Shown in pieces: positions 22,961-34,047 of a stretch of 64,000 nt of DNA; position 1 is the stretch's first letter; each line of letters opens with the position of its first letter. Position numbers and translations under genes: made by a program. The notes beneath the pieces are model-generated. The model did not search any database. It had not been told where the DNA came from and saw nothing but the letters and a program-made list of their open reading frames with translations. Source of the stretch: Macrobrachium rosenbergii (lineage: Eukaryota; Arthropoda; Malacostraca; Decapoda; Palaemonidae); NCBI RefSeq assembly GCF_040412425.1, contig NC_089782.1, positions 24,256,622 through 24,320,621 of the forward strand, given 5' to 3'.

Positions 22961-23207
22961 AAGTGCCAAATGTTTATAGAATAATACTGAACTGAGTACA
23001 AAATTCTGCATACTACTAATGGTAGCAGGACCCATTCTGGTGGGGAGAAATAATAATTTATCTGGGACAATGTAATTTTGCTTAAGTGTCAAGTGTTCGT
23101 AGAATAATATTAAACCGAGTACAATATTCTGCATACTACTAATCGTAGCAGGACCCATTCTGGTGGGGACAAATAATAATTTATCTGGGACAATGCAATT
23201 TTGCCTA
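22961..23207 (+). repeat. 123-bp tandem duplication
   Basis: Two units (22,961-23,083 and 23,084-23,207) share 'ttctgcatactactaat', 'ggtagcaggacccattctgg' and 'ataataatttatctgggaca' with ~90% identity. Confidence 0.93.
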
Positions 23208-23537
23208 AGATCGGTTTAATGCTTCCTTTGAGCTTAATTTGAAGTTAGTAGCCCCGGTGGGCTTAGTCGATATGAACAGGGTACATGTGTTTTAAATAAT
23301 GATAGTATTATCTTAGTACCAACTGCAAGGAGATTAATGCCGATGACAATAATGGTGCTGTGAGTAAATATGATAAATTCCTTGGCAACGCCGAACTTAC
23401 GGACAACCTTATACCCTCATCCACATCTCATCTACTTCAGAAAAAGGAAAAATAGGAGGATGAGGGGAAAATTAGTGATGCCTAACCTAAGAAGGATGCA
23501 GCAGACACCGTCTAAACGTTTCCATTAAGATGGTAAC
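23208..23537. other. Unannotated spacer
   Basis: No feature beyond a weak tRNA-like string ('gccccggtgggcttagtcga', 23,254-23,273) that lacks a B box. Confidence 0.45.
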
Positions 23538-23544
23538 CAGTAGC

Positions 23545-23853
23545 GAGAGAGAGAAAATTCAGTTTAGGCCGAAGGCCAAGCACTGGGACATATGAGGCCA
23601 GTCAGCGCTGAAACGGAAATTGAGAGTAAAAGGTTACAAAGGCTTAACAGGCGGGAAACCTTGCCGTTGCGCCATGAAACAACTGTTAGAAGAGAGTGGA
23701 AGGTAAGATGGGAGAAAGAATATGAAAGGAGGTACAGTAAAGGGAATGAAATCGGTTGCAGCTAAGGGCCGAAGGGACGCTGCAAAGAACCTTGAGTAAT
23801 GCCTACAGTGCACCGCGCGTGAGGTGCCCTGACGGAACTACCACCCTACGGGT
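23545..23853 (+). mobile_element. SINE-like element, full length
   Basis: Head 'agtttaggccgaaggcc' through tail 'gtgaggtgccctgacgg' and 'ccaccctacggg'. Flanking 'cagtagc' occurs at 23,538-23,544 and 23,854-23,860, a 7-base target duplication. Confidence 0.88.
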
Positions 23854-24059
23854 CAGTAGCATTTAAGACCAACCACTTAAGCCTAACTGATTTCTTTCGT
23901 TCATTGCAACCACATTTCAGTCAACCGTATATCTTTCAATTAATTTTCCCTTTCTCGTTTTCACTTCAAAATCTCTCTATATCAGATCAACTGGGAGTTT
24001 TATGCTCTCTGCAAATTAATGAAAGCGTTTCCAGGCAGCTTTCATTTTGGTTGCGAAAT

Positions 24060-24215
24060 GGTATGGAATATAAAGTTCAGGACCTAAGGAGGTTCAACGC
24101 TGAAAAGGAAATTTGAATCTTTAGTAATGCCTGCAGTTGCACCCCGTGAGGTACAGAGGTGCAATGAGCTGGCGACGCTAGCAATCTTACACCCTGAGGT
24201 GCAATGAAGGGGATC
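24060..24215 (+). mobile_element. SINE-like element, collapsed fragment
   Basis: 'ggaatataaagttcagg', 'ggttcaacgctgaaaagga', then a jump to 'tttagtaatgcctgcagttg' and 'gtgaggtac'. The middle ~180 bases are missing. A second 'accctgaggtgcaatga' follows at about 24,190. Confidence 0.65.
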
Positions 24216-24730
24216 GTTTTGGTTACATGATGGTCATGTAACAGAGGATGAAAATTTTACAGGGCAAATTAGTTATATTAATGAAATGAACCGCGGACCA
24301 AAAGTGTCAAACGTTCATTTTTTTCCATCTTAGCCTACTGTCCACCTGACGTAATGCACTGAATATCAACGAAAGCATGCAACACATTAAGAGGTTACAG
24401 TTAATGACTTTTAAACTAATTCTTTCTATAAGGCTATTTACTGAAGCGAAACGTGTAAATAAAGCCTGCAGTGAGGAAGCTGTTTAATGGCAATTAACAT
24501 CTCCCCTCTGACAGGGAAGGCAATTCGTTTTTCCCCTAAAAAGGGAGTAGATCCATTTCATTGAGATGAAGCGTCGTTCCAAACCTTCTTGTGGGGAAAA
24601 CTTCGGCGTCATAATGAATATGTACTTGTATATATTTTCCTCTCTCTCCCTTTTCGAACGAATACAAACACTTGATATATTTTGGGATGAATGTATGTAA
24701 CAAAATGTCCCAGTAAACAATCAAATTTAG
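24216..24730. other. Unannotated stretch with one diverged array block
   Basis: About 24,450-24,600 ('aagcctgcagtgaggaagct', 'gtttaatggcaattaac', 'ccctctgacaggg') repeats the block at 19.54-19.61 kb, including the following 'ggatcatttc..cactgag'/'agatccatttcattgag' segment. No gene. Confidence 0.5.
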
Positions 24731-24741
24731 TATATATATAT

Positions 24742-24781
<40 letters not shown>

Positions 24782-24799
24782 TATACATTATAGTTATTA

Positions 24800-24859
<60 letters not shown>

Positions 24860-24872
24860 CACGACAATGCTA

Positions 24873-24949
<77 letters not shown>

Positions 24950-24985
24950 AGAATAAGAGTATATATATATATATATATATATAAA
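24731..24985. repeat. TA microsatellite cluster
   Basis: Three long TA tracts with short interruptions. Confidence 0.97.
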
Positions 24986-25059
24986 AATATCTTACTATCT
25001 TGAATTCATGAAGTTCATGATGCTTAGGAGATGTCACAGAAAACTTACTTATATATCTG

Positions 25060-25170
25060 AAATATCTATCTATCTATCTATCTATATACAGTATATATAT
25101 ATACATATATATATATATACATAAAATATATATATATATGTGTGTGTGTGTGCGTGTGTATATATCAGCC
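25060..25170. repeat. (TCTA)n, TA and TG tracts
   Basis: Tetranucleotide TCTA tract (about 25,064-25,086), then TATAC/TA, then TG. Confidence 0.9.
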
Positions 25171-25653
25171 AGAAATGTTTAAAAAAGTTCCATTAATGAT
25201 GATCCTCGGTCATACGTTCTTTTTCCTCTCATGAGACCTATTGCCTAATGAAAACATAACCGTACCATGAAGGAATAAATTGTACATGGTGTCTACCAAT
25301 AAACATTTTACATTCGCTAAATTACATATACTCGACGATCAGTTAAAATATTCTCTTAATTGGATACCCGAACACCAACCCCAATTATACAGAATTCTCA
25401 TATAATGTTGAAATGAATAAAAGTTCCTTATGGTTTTTAGGTAAATATTAATCTAACGTACTGAAACATGATAAACGTTAAATCTAACATGGTGAAATAT
25501 TACTCTAACGCTTTATCTACGTATCCTATATGCATAATGCTGATTTAATTCTTACCTGTTCCGCAAAAGATCAGAAGCATGTTGAATGCTTGTTAATCTT
25601 TATTTACTTAGTCCGATCACAGCGCAGGATCTCGAGGACATCTGGGCTGCGTC

Positions 25654-25655
<2 letters not shown>
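25171..25655. other. Unannotated spacer
   Basis: AT-rich; no supported feature. Confidence 0.45.

Positions 25656-25697
<42 letters not shown>
25656..25697. repeat. (GA)n microsatellite
   Basis: Uninterrupted GA tract. Confidence 0.97.
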
Positions 25698-25703
<6 letters not shown>

Positions 25704-25859
25704 TTGACTGAGCGTCGTATAGCAAATGAAGCGTTGCTTGAGAGGATATAAGGGGTCGAAGAAGGAGGAGCAGGAGAGATGTGGCGGAAATGTTTCACAT
25801 GAGGAGCAGTAATTACACTGACGGTTAATTATGTGAGAGAGGACTTTTATCACCTACAT

Positions 25860-26308
25860 TTCAGTGGCCGCATCTTGCCCAGGCTTGAAGGATACAAGAG
25901 CATGAAAAAAATTCCCCGAAGTTCCTTCAGCGCAATCGAGTTTCCTGTGTATCGTATAATCAAGGCCACCGAAAATAGATTTATCTTTTGTTGGTCTCGG
26001 TATAATGCTGTACGAGCCGCGGCCCATGGAACTTTAACCACGGCCCGGTGATGGCCTACCCTGTATCGTTGCCAGAAGCACGATTATGGCTAACTTTAAC
26101 CTTAAATAAGATAAAAACTACTGAGACTAGAGGGCTGCAATTTGGTATGTTTGATAAAAGGAGGATGGATGATCAACACACCAATTTTCAGCCCTCTAGT
26201 CTCAGTAGTTTTTAAGAACTGAGGGCGGACAGAAAAAGTGCGGACAGAATAAAGTGCGAACAGACAGATAAAGCCGGTACAACAGTTTTCTTTTCAGAAA
26301 ACTAAAAA
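25860..26308 (+). mobile_element. Multi-hairpin non-autonomous element
   Basis: Three stem-loops lie in succession. One is around 'aaggccaccgaaaatagat' and 'atcttttgttggtctcgg' (25,962-26,000). A GC-rich one uses 'ccgcggcccatgg' and 'ccacggcccgg'. A long one pairs 'aaaactactgagactagagg' (from 26,112) with 'cctctagtctcagtagtttt' (to 26,212). It closes with 'cagaaaactaaaa'. I recall this hairpin element, with the terminal 'gacagaaaaagtgcggac' motif, from many decapod transcripts. No coding capacity is seen; the left boundary is uncertain. Confidence 0.7.
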
Positions 26309-26504
26309 GGCTAAACACCCGCCTCTTTAAAGGAAGCAGTTTATGAAATCCAGGGTTGAAGTACAGTAAAAATGAAAATGGTTAAGGAATCTAGCAAAAA
26401 AAAAAAAAAAACTCGAAAAATGTCCCACAATGATTTAATTTATGAAGGAAAAACTTCAGGAGAACAGGACGAAAAGTTGAAGCAGACGAACGTTTGTTAC
26501 AATA

Positions 26505-26733
26505 AGGAATTGGAATTGGAATGTAAAGATTAGGACAAAAGCCAAAAGCTGGGACTTATGAGGTCATTCAACGCTGGAAAGGAAATCGAGAGTAAAGGAG
26601 GTTTAAAAGGTGTAACAGGAGGAAAACCTCGCCGTTGCACTATGAAACAATTGTTAGGAGAGGGTGGAAAGTAAGATGGGAGAGAGAGAATATGAACGGA
26701 GGTACAATAAAAGGAACGAAAGGGGATGGCAGC
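26505..26733 (+). mobile_element. SINE-like element, 3'-truncated
   Basis: From 'ggaattggaatgtaaagatt' through 'caattgttaggagagggtgg' to 'gaaaggggatggcag'; the terminal third with the two hairpins is missing. Confidence 0.8.
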
Positions 26734-27074
26734 ATGTATTGGGAGGAGAAAAGTTCTAAAAAGAGGACAAAGGAGACGTAGGCGGCCAAGGACCTGCCTG
26801 AGGGCAGGACAGGGATGAAAGAGTGACGAGACACGCTGCCTGGACTTGAGCTTTTGTGCAATAGGAAAAAGAATCAATAACCTTACTAAATACGAGAGAC
26901 ATGTCATGAGAAATAAAAAAAAACAATGGAAAGCAAAGGCTAATGAACACTTGCCATCTGTTTTTGTGAACATTTATGCCCGCTATTTCTTAAACTCGAA
27001 GAGCCTAAGATATTATGGTTCACTGCCTGAAACAGGTTGCTACTTTTCGCTTTCGTTCACTTCTTCTTTCACTT
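26734..27074. other. Unannotated stretch
   Basis: A 147-codon minus frame covering about 26,530-26,973 runs through the SINE-like repeat and is not a gene. Confidence 0.5.
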
Positions 27075-27360
27075 CCATTTTGGGGTTTTCCTGGAAACGT
27101 TTTTAATGGCTTCCAAGATTATTTGTTTATGATATCTCGTTCTGGGTCTTTAATAAATTTTCTCAATTCTTAACCATTTTTTACACTGTCCTTTGACTAT
27201 GAATGTTTGGGGAAAGCATCTTCAATTTTGAGGTTTTTCCAGGAAACTTTTTTTAATGACTTCCAAGATTATCTTTTATGATATCTCGTTCTGGGTCTTT
27301 AATAAATTTTCTCAATTCTTAACCATTTTTTAACACTGTCCTTTGACTATGAATCTTTGT
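27075..27360 (+). repeat. ~149-bp tandem duplication
   Basis: 'ttcctggaaacgtttttaat' to 'ctttgactatgaatgtttg' (27,082-27,213) is repeated at 27,231-27,359. The inner 'atgatatctcgttctgggtc' 'tttaataaattttctcaatt' part is identical in both, so the duplication is recent. Confidence 0.92.
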
Positions 27361-28035
27361 CGAATGCTTTCCCCGAAAGAATGGAAGCATTTTTCGAAAT
27401 ATTTCCAGGGAGTGAACAAGTTCTTCCCTCACATTCTCACGAAGACTTCTGACCGTGATTACGATGCGATGCTGATAAGGTCTCCCGGCTCGCCTCTTGT
27501 TAAGTGTTCCTATACGTTTTTTTTTTTCAGCTTTGCCACATTGTCGTTCGGGCAAGCCCGTTTTCAGTATTTGTTTGAGGAATAATTACTTGCTCCCTTA
27601 TCATCGCTGAGTCGTTAAATCAAAATTAAAGAGTGTATATTCATCTTGTAATGATAAACACAAACACTTATATCCATAAAAATCTTTTATGCTTTAATTT
27701 GCTTTAAAAATTATATAAATTTTGATAATGCTGAAGCAAGTGTCCTCCTGCAACTTACGTCGAAAAAACATTAAAATAAAGCAAAAATATGATTACTTTG
27801 CACCTAACTCAAAATATCCTTAAAAAATTTAAATCTATATGGAGTGCATTCTCATTGTCTACGCTTCATTACTTGACGATGAGATTCGATAAAATTAAGC
27901 ATATCAAAATATCTTTGAAACCACTGAAGAGTTTTCCATTTTTTTTTTTTTTTTTTTTTTTACTGCGTTTTATTGTGTATATTTCCTTCCTCTTTGCTGG
28001 TAACTGAATGTATTTCGCCTCACTTCCGCCATTCG
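27361..28035. other. Unannotated stretch
   Basis: AT-rich with T runs (27,518 and 27,941-27,961); no supported feature. Confidence 0.45.
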
Positions 28036-28375
28036 GAGCTATAGATTCCCTCTACATTCCCTATAGATTTCCTATAAACTCCCTATAGATTTCCTATAAA
28101 TTCCCTATAGATTTTCTTTCAGCTCTCTAGAAATTCGTTGCGGATTCCCTATACGCTTAGCTTTGTGTATAAAATTTGGATTTTTGTTATTTTTTTCCTT
28201 TCATTTCTCTATTTTTCTTTAAAGAGGTTTATTCTTTTCGATGCCATGCCCGGGTGATCTTCTTCTTTAAGAGGATGAAGCCGAAAATATATTCCGTAAG
28301 TCCCTTAGAAAGAGAATTTCTCTTTTGTTGTCGAAAAAAAAAATCTGAGACCAAGGGAAGGTATTTACCAAACTG
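28036..28375 (+). repeat. Array block E (plus copy) with short tandem motif
   Basis: Begins with imperfect repeats of 'ccctatagatttcctataaa' (28,036-28,110). It continues with 'gatcttcttctttaagagga' 'tgaagccga' and 'gaatttctcttttgttgtcg'. The latter parts are found inverted at 31.63-31.68 kb and 43.80-43.93 kb. Confidence 0.72.
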
Positions 28376-29571
28376 AATCCTTTAAGGGTTGTTGTACCTT
28401 CTTCTTATGCATGACTTACAGAATCAAATTTCGTCTTTTGAGGAAGGTTTCCTCTTACATATATAAAAAAAATCGGATTTTAACTTGAGAGGTGGGAGAG
28501 AAGCGTCGTGATCTAAAAAGGTGTTTACATGAAAGCATGTAACAGAAATAAGTGACGTAGGAAAACCCTGTTAAGTTACGGTATTCAGTGCAAGTTCATA
28601 ATGTGAAAACTTATATTTTTGAGTTATCTACCTCACATCATCTCCCATAATCTTCAAGCGTGACCTAAAACCTCGTAGAACAGTTCGTTTTTCTTATTTA
28701 TTATCGATGACACATTTTCATTAGGGTTCACTGATGCTCGGAAAAGGGGACATTGTCTTTCGCTCTTAAACCAAGATTCAATTCCTCTTATTTTTCTCTC
28801 TGCTTTCTATAATTATTTCAAAGGGATAAAAACTTTAGGATACAAGTACCATCGAACTTTACACGGGAAAAAAAACTTGACCTTCTAAAAATAAAAGAAT
28901 TATTCTAACAAGGCTAGTGAGGTCTCCCAGAGCGTATTTATCCTAGTGAAAGATTATGACCCTCTAATTCTTTTACCTTAATAAACATTCTTTTTATCGC
29001 CAAGGCGTTGCTTATATACACGAAATAATGGGACATTTTATCACAAAATTATTTATCTTCTAGAAGAAAATGAGAGTAGCTCTTCATGAAGGATTTCCAC
29101 TGTTCTCTCTCTCTCTCTCTCTCTCTGAAATCCCAGATAGCAAAAAACGAAAGTAGGCTTTACCTGCAAATGCTAATTCCCCCGTAAAACTATGAGGTTT
29201 CATCCTAGTGCTAAAATATTTATACAAAATCAAACATACATTTTCATTTTTCCTCCATCAAACATCGCATAAATCTAATGAGACTCGACCTCCATGAAAT
29301 AAACAACGAGAACTACCTCGAGGGTGAAAATTGTTCCAGTTTTTCACTTTCCAGAACTGGCATTACGGGCGTAGAATGAGGCTTTACTATGTCTTTTTCT
29401 TTTTGGGGAATCTGAGAAACAGTCCACCATGATCCTGATGATTAACGACGGTTGCATGTGCTTGGAAATATTACCCTCCTCCTGGAAACTCGTTCTCCTG
29501 AAAACACCAGAATGAGACAATATTTCTCGCTGCAGTTCTAGGAATTCGCGTGCGCGCGTTTGTGCGTGTGT

Positions 29572-29573
<2 letters not shown>
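28376..29573. other. Unannotated stretch at the orientation switch
   Basis: AT-rich with one CT tract (29,105-29,126). Array blocks to the left are plus-oriented and those to the right minus-oriented. No element end or palindrome was recognised that would explain the switch. Confidence 0.45.

Positions 29574-29634
<61 letters not shown>
29574..29634. repeat. (GA)n microsatellite
   Basis: Uninterrupted GA tract. Confidence 0.98.
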
Positions 29635-29638
<4 letters not shown>

Positions 29639-29889
29639 ATCTGATGATTGGTGTCACGTAGGTAGGATGAAGATCGCTTCTTCAGGGTCCTCCTGTTTTT
29701 AATTTTGAAATGATGGTTGATCTCTGTTGGTTGGTAAGAGTGCAAAGGTTCACATAAGTCCTTGCAATCCCTTGGACACCTTTTTCACACTAACAGCGAC
29801 GCCTTGGGGCAAGGGCCTGTGCTGACATAAAGCGGCTAAATCTAAACAAATCCTCAACCACACGGGGGGGGCTATATTTTGATTGAGCA

Positions 29890-29954
29890 AAGATCTCTCT
29901 CTCTCTCTCTTCTCTTCTTCTTTCTTCTTTCTCTCTCTTCTCTCTCTCTCTCTC
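29890..29954. repeat. Imperfect CT/CTT tract
   Basis: CT repeats interrupted by cttcttc motifs. Confidence 0.9.
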
Positions 29955-30019
29955 CACCCTATTTGCACCCTGCAACAGTCGATTATCATAATTCATATTC
30001 AGTTACCTCATTACTGCTC

Positions 30020-30156
30020 AAGTCTACAGCGGCAGACTGGATTTTCAACGAAAGGTGCCCATGGCGTGCTTTCCCTAACCTGGTCAGGAATCGAGCGCAG
30101 GTTCCTAGACTCTTTGAGAAAAGGGTGCAACCAGTGAGCCAAGAGGATATCGAGAG
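30020..30156 (-). mobile_element. tRNA-derived SINE head next to (GA)n
   Basis: On the minus strand, 'cttggctcactggttgcac' serves as an A box; about 40 bases later 'gcgctcgattcctgacc' resembles a B box. The acceptor arms do not pair well, so this is a SINE and not a tRNA gene. It begins immediately beside the GA tract at 30,177. Confidence 0.5.
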
Positions 30157-30173
30157 AGATCATATTTATAGTC

Positions 30174-30176
<3 letters not shown>

Positions 30177-30239
<63 letters not shown>
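30177..30239. repeat. (GA)n microsatellite
   Basis: Uninterrupted GA tract. Confidence 0.98.
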
Positions 30240-30241
<2 letters not shown>

Positions 30242-30369
30242 TAAAATCTGAGAAAATTTCTAGTCTTCTTAAGATGTATTTGGCTTTTGCCGGATAAACG
30301 ACTCCTTCCATAAAGACTAATAAAAAGAAACAGAGATTACCACGAAATCTAAGATTTCCCGACAAAACA

Positions 30370-30570
30370 TCCAACATCCCGAAACATCTCCCGATGAGGA
30401 AAGAAAGACACCAATCTTCCCATTCGTGGAAAGGGGGAAAAAAAGTCCAAGTAAAAAAAAAGGACGCATCGACGACATGGGAAGGTAAAACACTCAACAC
30501 ACGACGCACACAAACTTCATTACCAACTCCCTCCAACTATCGGAAGAAGAAGAAAAAGAAGAAGAAGAAG
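30370..30570 (-). repeat. Array block F (minus copy 1)
   Basis: 'cacacaaacttcattaccaa' with 'ctatcggaagaagaag' and 'gaaggtaaaacactcaac' are the reverse complement of block F at 11.48 kb. Upstream 'catcccgaaacatctcccga' is shared with the 42.2-42.3 kb copy. Confidence 0.72.
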
Positions 30571-31074
30571 AAGAAGTCTCAAAATCTCCGGTGGAAGAGA
30601 GGGTTAAGCGAAATCAGAAATGATAACATAATCTAACGAGAAAGAGAAAGAAAATAAAGAGAAGAAAAACGAATAACGTGATAAAATATTGATACTCCGA
30701 ACTGACAACAATTTAAATAAAAGTCAGAGCTTGAAATCAGGGAAGAAACATGGTGAAATGGGCAAAAAGAAGTAAAAAAATCAGCTTCTGTCTGTCTTTT
30801 CTTTATCAGCATCTAGAAGTCGACTTATTTTATTCCTTAACCAAATCTTTCCTCGAGAGCTCCAACCTTCGAGAATCCACTCTCCGAAATTTACCGAGTC
30901 ATATGACAGAAATGGAATCTATTTGACCAATGAAAACAGAACCTGTGGTATTGTTCAGTAAACATAATATAATTTAGACAGAGAAATTCTTAAAAAAAAA
31001 AGTTTTCCAAACAAGGAAAGTATTGACTGTTTCAGTGTAAACAGCAGAGAACGAATTTGCTAACGAGATGCATT
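30571..31074. other. Unannotated spacer between blocks F and G
   Basis: AT-rich; no supported feature. Confidence 0.45.
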
Positions 31075-31215
31075 GAGGAGCAACAACGAATTCCCCAAGG
31101 GGAGGGGAATATCCGCATCATTACTGGAACGAATGGTGAGGTGGGCGATAATCCTCACGAACCACAAATCCGTGCATTCAGCTCCCCAAGGGGGAAACAA
31201 GGGGATTTAATTTCA
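31075..31215 (-). repeat. Array block G (minus copy 1)
   Basis: 'ggtgaggtgggcgataatcc' and 'gctccccaagggggaaac' correspond, inverted, to the G block core; the 'gtcaatcactct' part is degraded. Confidence 0.5.
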
Positions 31216-31559
31216 TATCAAAGAAAATATTGGGGGTATTGGAAAGAGTCAAGTGGAAATCTCCCATCACTTAATTTACCAAAATATTTACTTTGCATTT
31301 TTCAGGCCTGCCTCTTTAAAGATAACAATTTAAAATCGGGGAACTCGCAAGCATAGAAACAATACCAAAGCTTAGAATTATTTTACAGATTCCTCGAAGG
31401 ACTCTACAACAGTGACCCTTTCTCATTTACGTTCTGCCCAACCATCCACACCGCTTGCTCTACCACGAATCATATCAAAACCAAATTAATAAAATGATAA
31501 ACTATCCATAAAAGACATTTCGTCCCATAATACTTGCATAAGAAGATACGACAATCCTT

Positions 31560-31990
31560 CAAGGAGCCTGAATGTCCCAGATCTTTTCGAAAAAGCAAAA
31601 AGAGGAATTCTTTTCTGAACAGCCTTACAGAACAGACCTCGGCTTCATCCCTTTAAAGAAGAAGAAAATCCCCGGGACGTGGCGGGGAAAAGAACAGCCC
31701 TTTTATAAGCCTCACAAACGTCCGAGAAAAAAGAAATTTATAATTTTATATATTCCGTGTGCAAAGGATCTCAACGAAGTCTACAGGTAACCTATGGGAT
31801 TCTGGGGTTAATCTGTGGAAAATTTGTACTGATTCTACGGGAATTTTTAGCAATATAAAGGTCATCTACAGATAATTTAAATGATCTATGGAATACCACT
31901 GTCGAATCTGTAGATGGTCTAATAAATGTAGGCTATCTATAATCAATTTACATAGTATATATGAAAGCCTCTACAGATGGCTGCCGAAAA
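31560..31990 (-). repeat. Array block E (minus copy 1)
   Basis: 'ggcttcatccctttaaagaa' followed by 'gaagaaaatccccgggacg' is the reverse of the 28.2-kb block and matches the 43.9-kb copy. Beyond it, imperfect 'ctacagataatt', 'ctatggaatacc' and 'tctgtagatggtct' repeats mirror the 'ctatagatttc' repeats at 28.05 kb. Confidence 0.68.
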
Positions 31991-32174
31991 ATTATGGAAA
32001 CGTCTACGAAATGAATCAATCTCTCTTTTGTTTCTGAAAATTCTCATGTGATGTTTGACTCTGGAGGAAACTGCATTTTAAAATTAACTCCAAGCCATCA
32101 CTTTACAACGGCTGCGTATGCTGTATCATCATTTCAAAAAGAAGGATATTCCATTACAAACTGAATATTTATTG

Positions 32175-32372
32175 GAATGGAATGGAATATAAAATTTAAG
32201 ACAAAGAACAAGCGCTGGGATCTAATTGCTGTTTTTACTACTACTTCAGCAACTGTGTGGATATTGCCAATCATCATTTTTTATCGTTTTATCCCGTGTA
32301 TCTAGATTGTGTGTATTGTAATGCTTCTACTCTGTATATTCCGTGTATATGGCCCTGAGCTGAAATAAAGAA

Positions 32373-32454
<82 letters not shown>

Positions 32455-32700
32455 AGGAAAAAGGGAGTAAAAAGGTCTTAAAATTATAACTGAGGAAAAC
32501 CTGGCAGTTGCACTATGGAACAGTTGTTAGGAGAAGGTGGACAGTAAGATGAAAGATAATATATATGAGTGGCGGTACAGAAAAGGGAATACAAGAGGTC
32601 ACAGCTTGGGGCAGAAAGGACTCTGCAAAGAACCTTGAATTATACCTACAGTGCACCGAATGGGGTGCACTGACGGCACTAACCCTACAGGGGAATCATT
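32175..32700 (+). mobile_element. SINE-like element split by a later retroposon
   Basis: The head, 'ggaatggaatggaatataaa' to 'agcgctgggatcta' (32,175-32,224), and the body and tail, 'agggagtaaaaaggtctt' to 'cactaaccctacaggg' (32,463-32,700), flank an unrelated 3' retroposon end with an (ATT)n tail. Some head sequence (about 45 bases) was lost at the junction. Confidence 0.8.
32225..32452 (+). mobile_element. Retroposon 3' end with (ATT)n tail
   Basis: A ~145-bp unique segment with 'tattccgtgtatatggccct' and 'gagctgaaataaagaa' runs directly into about 80 bases of (ATT)n. A 'gagctgaaataaa' end followed by trinucleotide repeats is typical of some LINE families, with the repeat acting as the tail. 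It interrupts a SINE-like copy, so it is younger than that copy. Confidence 0.65.
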
Positions 32701-32836
32701 ACACTAGCATGAACTAAATGAAACCATTTAGCAGTTTGACTGAAGAATTCTTTACCTAAGACCCTAGACCGCAATGCAATGTGAATATCATATTTCAGGC
32801 ACCAGAGGGGTAGTTGTACGGGTATCAAGTGATTAA

Positions 32837-33143
32837 TGGAATATAGGGTTTAGGCCAAAGGCTAAGCACTGGGACCTATGAGGTCATTCAGTACTGGAAA
32901 GGAAATTGAGAGTAGGTAGGTCTGAAAGGTGTAACAAGAGCAAAACCTCACAGTTGCACTATGAAATAATTGTTAGAAGAGGATGTATAGCAAGATGGAA
33001 GAAAGAGAATATGAAAGGAGGTATAGCAAAAGATATTAAAGGGGTTGCAGCTAGGGGACGAAGGGACGCTGCAAGAACCTTTAGTAATGCCTACAGTGCA
33101 CCCCGTGGTGAGGTGCACTGACGGCACTACACCCCTACGGATC
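32837..33143 (+). mobile_element. SINE-like element with exact target-site duplication
   Basis: Complete copy flanked by a perfect 12-base duplication 'tcaagtgattaa' (32,825-32,836 and 33,144-33,155). The 3' end is 'ctacacccctacggatc'. Confidence 0.93.
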
Positions 33144-33349
33144 TCAAGTGATTAAAGCTCTCGGCAGAAAAGTGTAATTTCCGCCTCTATGAACGCATCA
33201 ACAAATGGGTAATGAAATAATAACACAGGAAAGAAATACAAAATATTGTGGCAACTTATTCAAGCAAAGACGCACAGCAAAAGCTTAGTGGCGACAAAAC
33301 AACTGATACAATTTCTAGAAAAGAAAGTTGATCATCCATAATACTGAAA

Positions 33350-33560
33350 ACCCACTCCAAATTGTCATGAAAACCAAATCCTCTGATTGGTTGAGAATTT
33401 TACCTCCATCCAGTAAAACTCAGAATGATATTTTAGACACAAAAGGTCTCCGCGAAGGCATTTTACTCATCCATTTTTATTTCCCATCTCTCGAGGGAGG
33501 GAAGTCCCTTTGATTTGAAAATGAAAATAAGCCTAAGACATAAAATTCCTGGCTTCAATC
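33350..33560 (-). repeat. Array block C (minus copy 1)
   Basis: 'aaatcctctgattggttgag', 'ccatccagtaaaac' and 'ctctcgagggagggaagtcc' are the reverse of the 13.8- and 17.0-kb copies. Confidence 0.78.
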
Positions 33561-33989
33561 ACTTGGCTTTCACAGAACTCAGAGAAGAAGAAAAGGAAGA
33601 TGAAAAAGGCGGTGGAATCTTGGAGGGAACGGAGACCTTCATAATAACGACGAAGTTTTCAAGAATGAGTTACCTAATTGCGGAAGGAAAGACTGAAGAG
33701 TGATAGAGTCATGGAACTGCCGAGTTTCCAGAGTAATCTTTCGATTTCGGTCATAAACCATAACTGAGATGGGAGGTTTCGCTCACAAATGCTAACTTTG
33801 ACTTCATTTAGCAAACAGAAGCATGCAACTTGACTAACTCTTATTTTCTCTTGCTAGTTAAGAAAACTATCGAAAAGAAAGAGCAAACTGTCCGAATGGA
33901 ATTTAAGTATATACAGTATGTACAAAAATCGAATTCAAACGATTTTACGACACCTTTCCTGTGTCTGAATATTTACAGCAAGAGGACAT

Positions 33990-33992
<3 letters not shown>
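33561..33992. other. Spacer between blocks C and B
   Basis: No gene. Loosely similar to 13.55-13.75 kb by position only. Confidence 0.4.

Positions 33993-34044
<52 letters not shown>
33993..34044. repeat. (GA)n microsatellite
   Basis: GA tract abutting block B. A GA tract abuts the equivalent edge of block B at 39.19-39.22 kb, so this placement is ancestral to both units. Confidence 0.97.

Positions 34045-34047
<3 letters not shown>

Noticed and set aside
23254..23295. tRNA-like string 'gccccggtgggcttagtcga'
   Set aside because: No B box at the expected distance.
26530..26973. 147-codon minus frame
   Set aside because: Mostly the reverse strand of a SINE-like copy; similar frames occur in other copies of the repeat.
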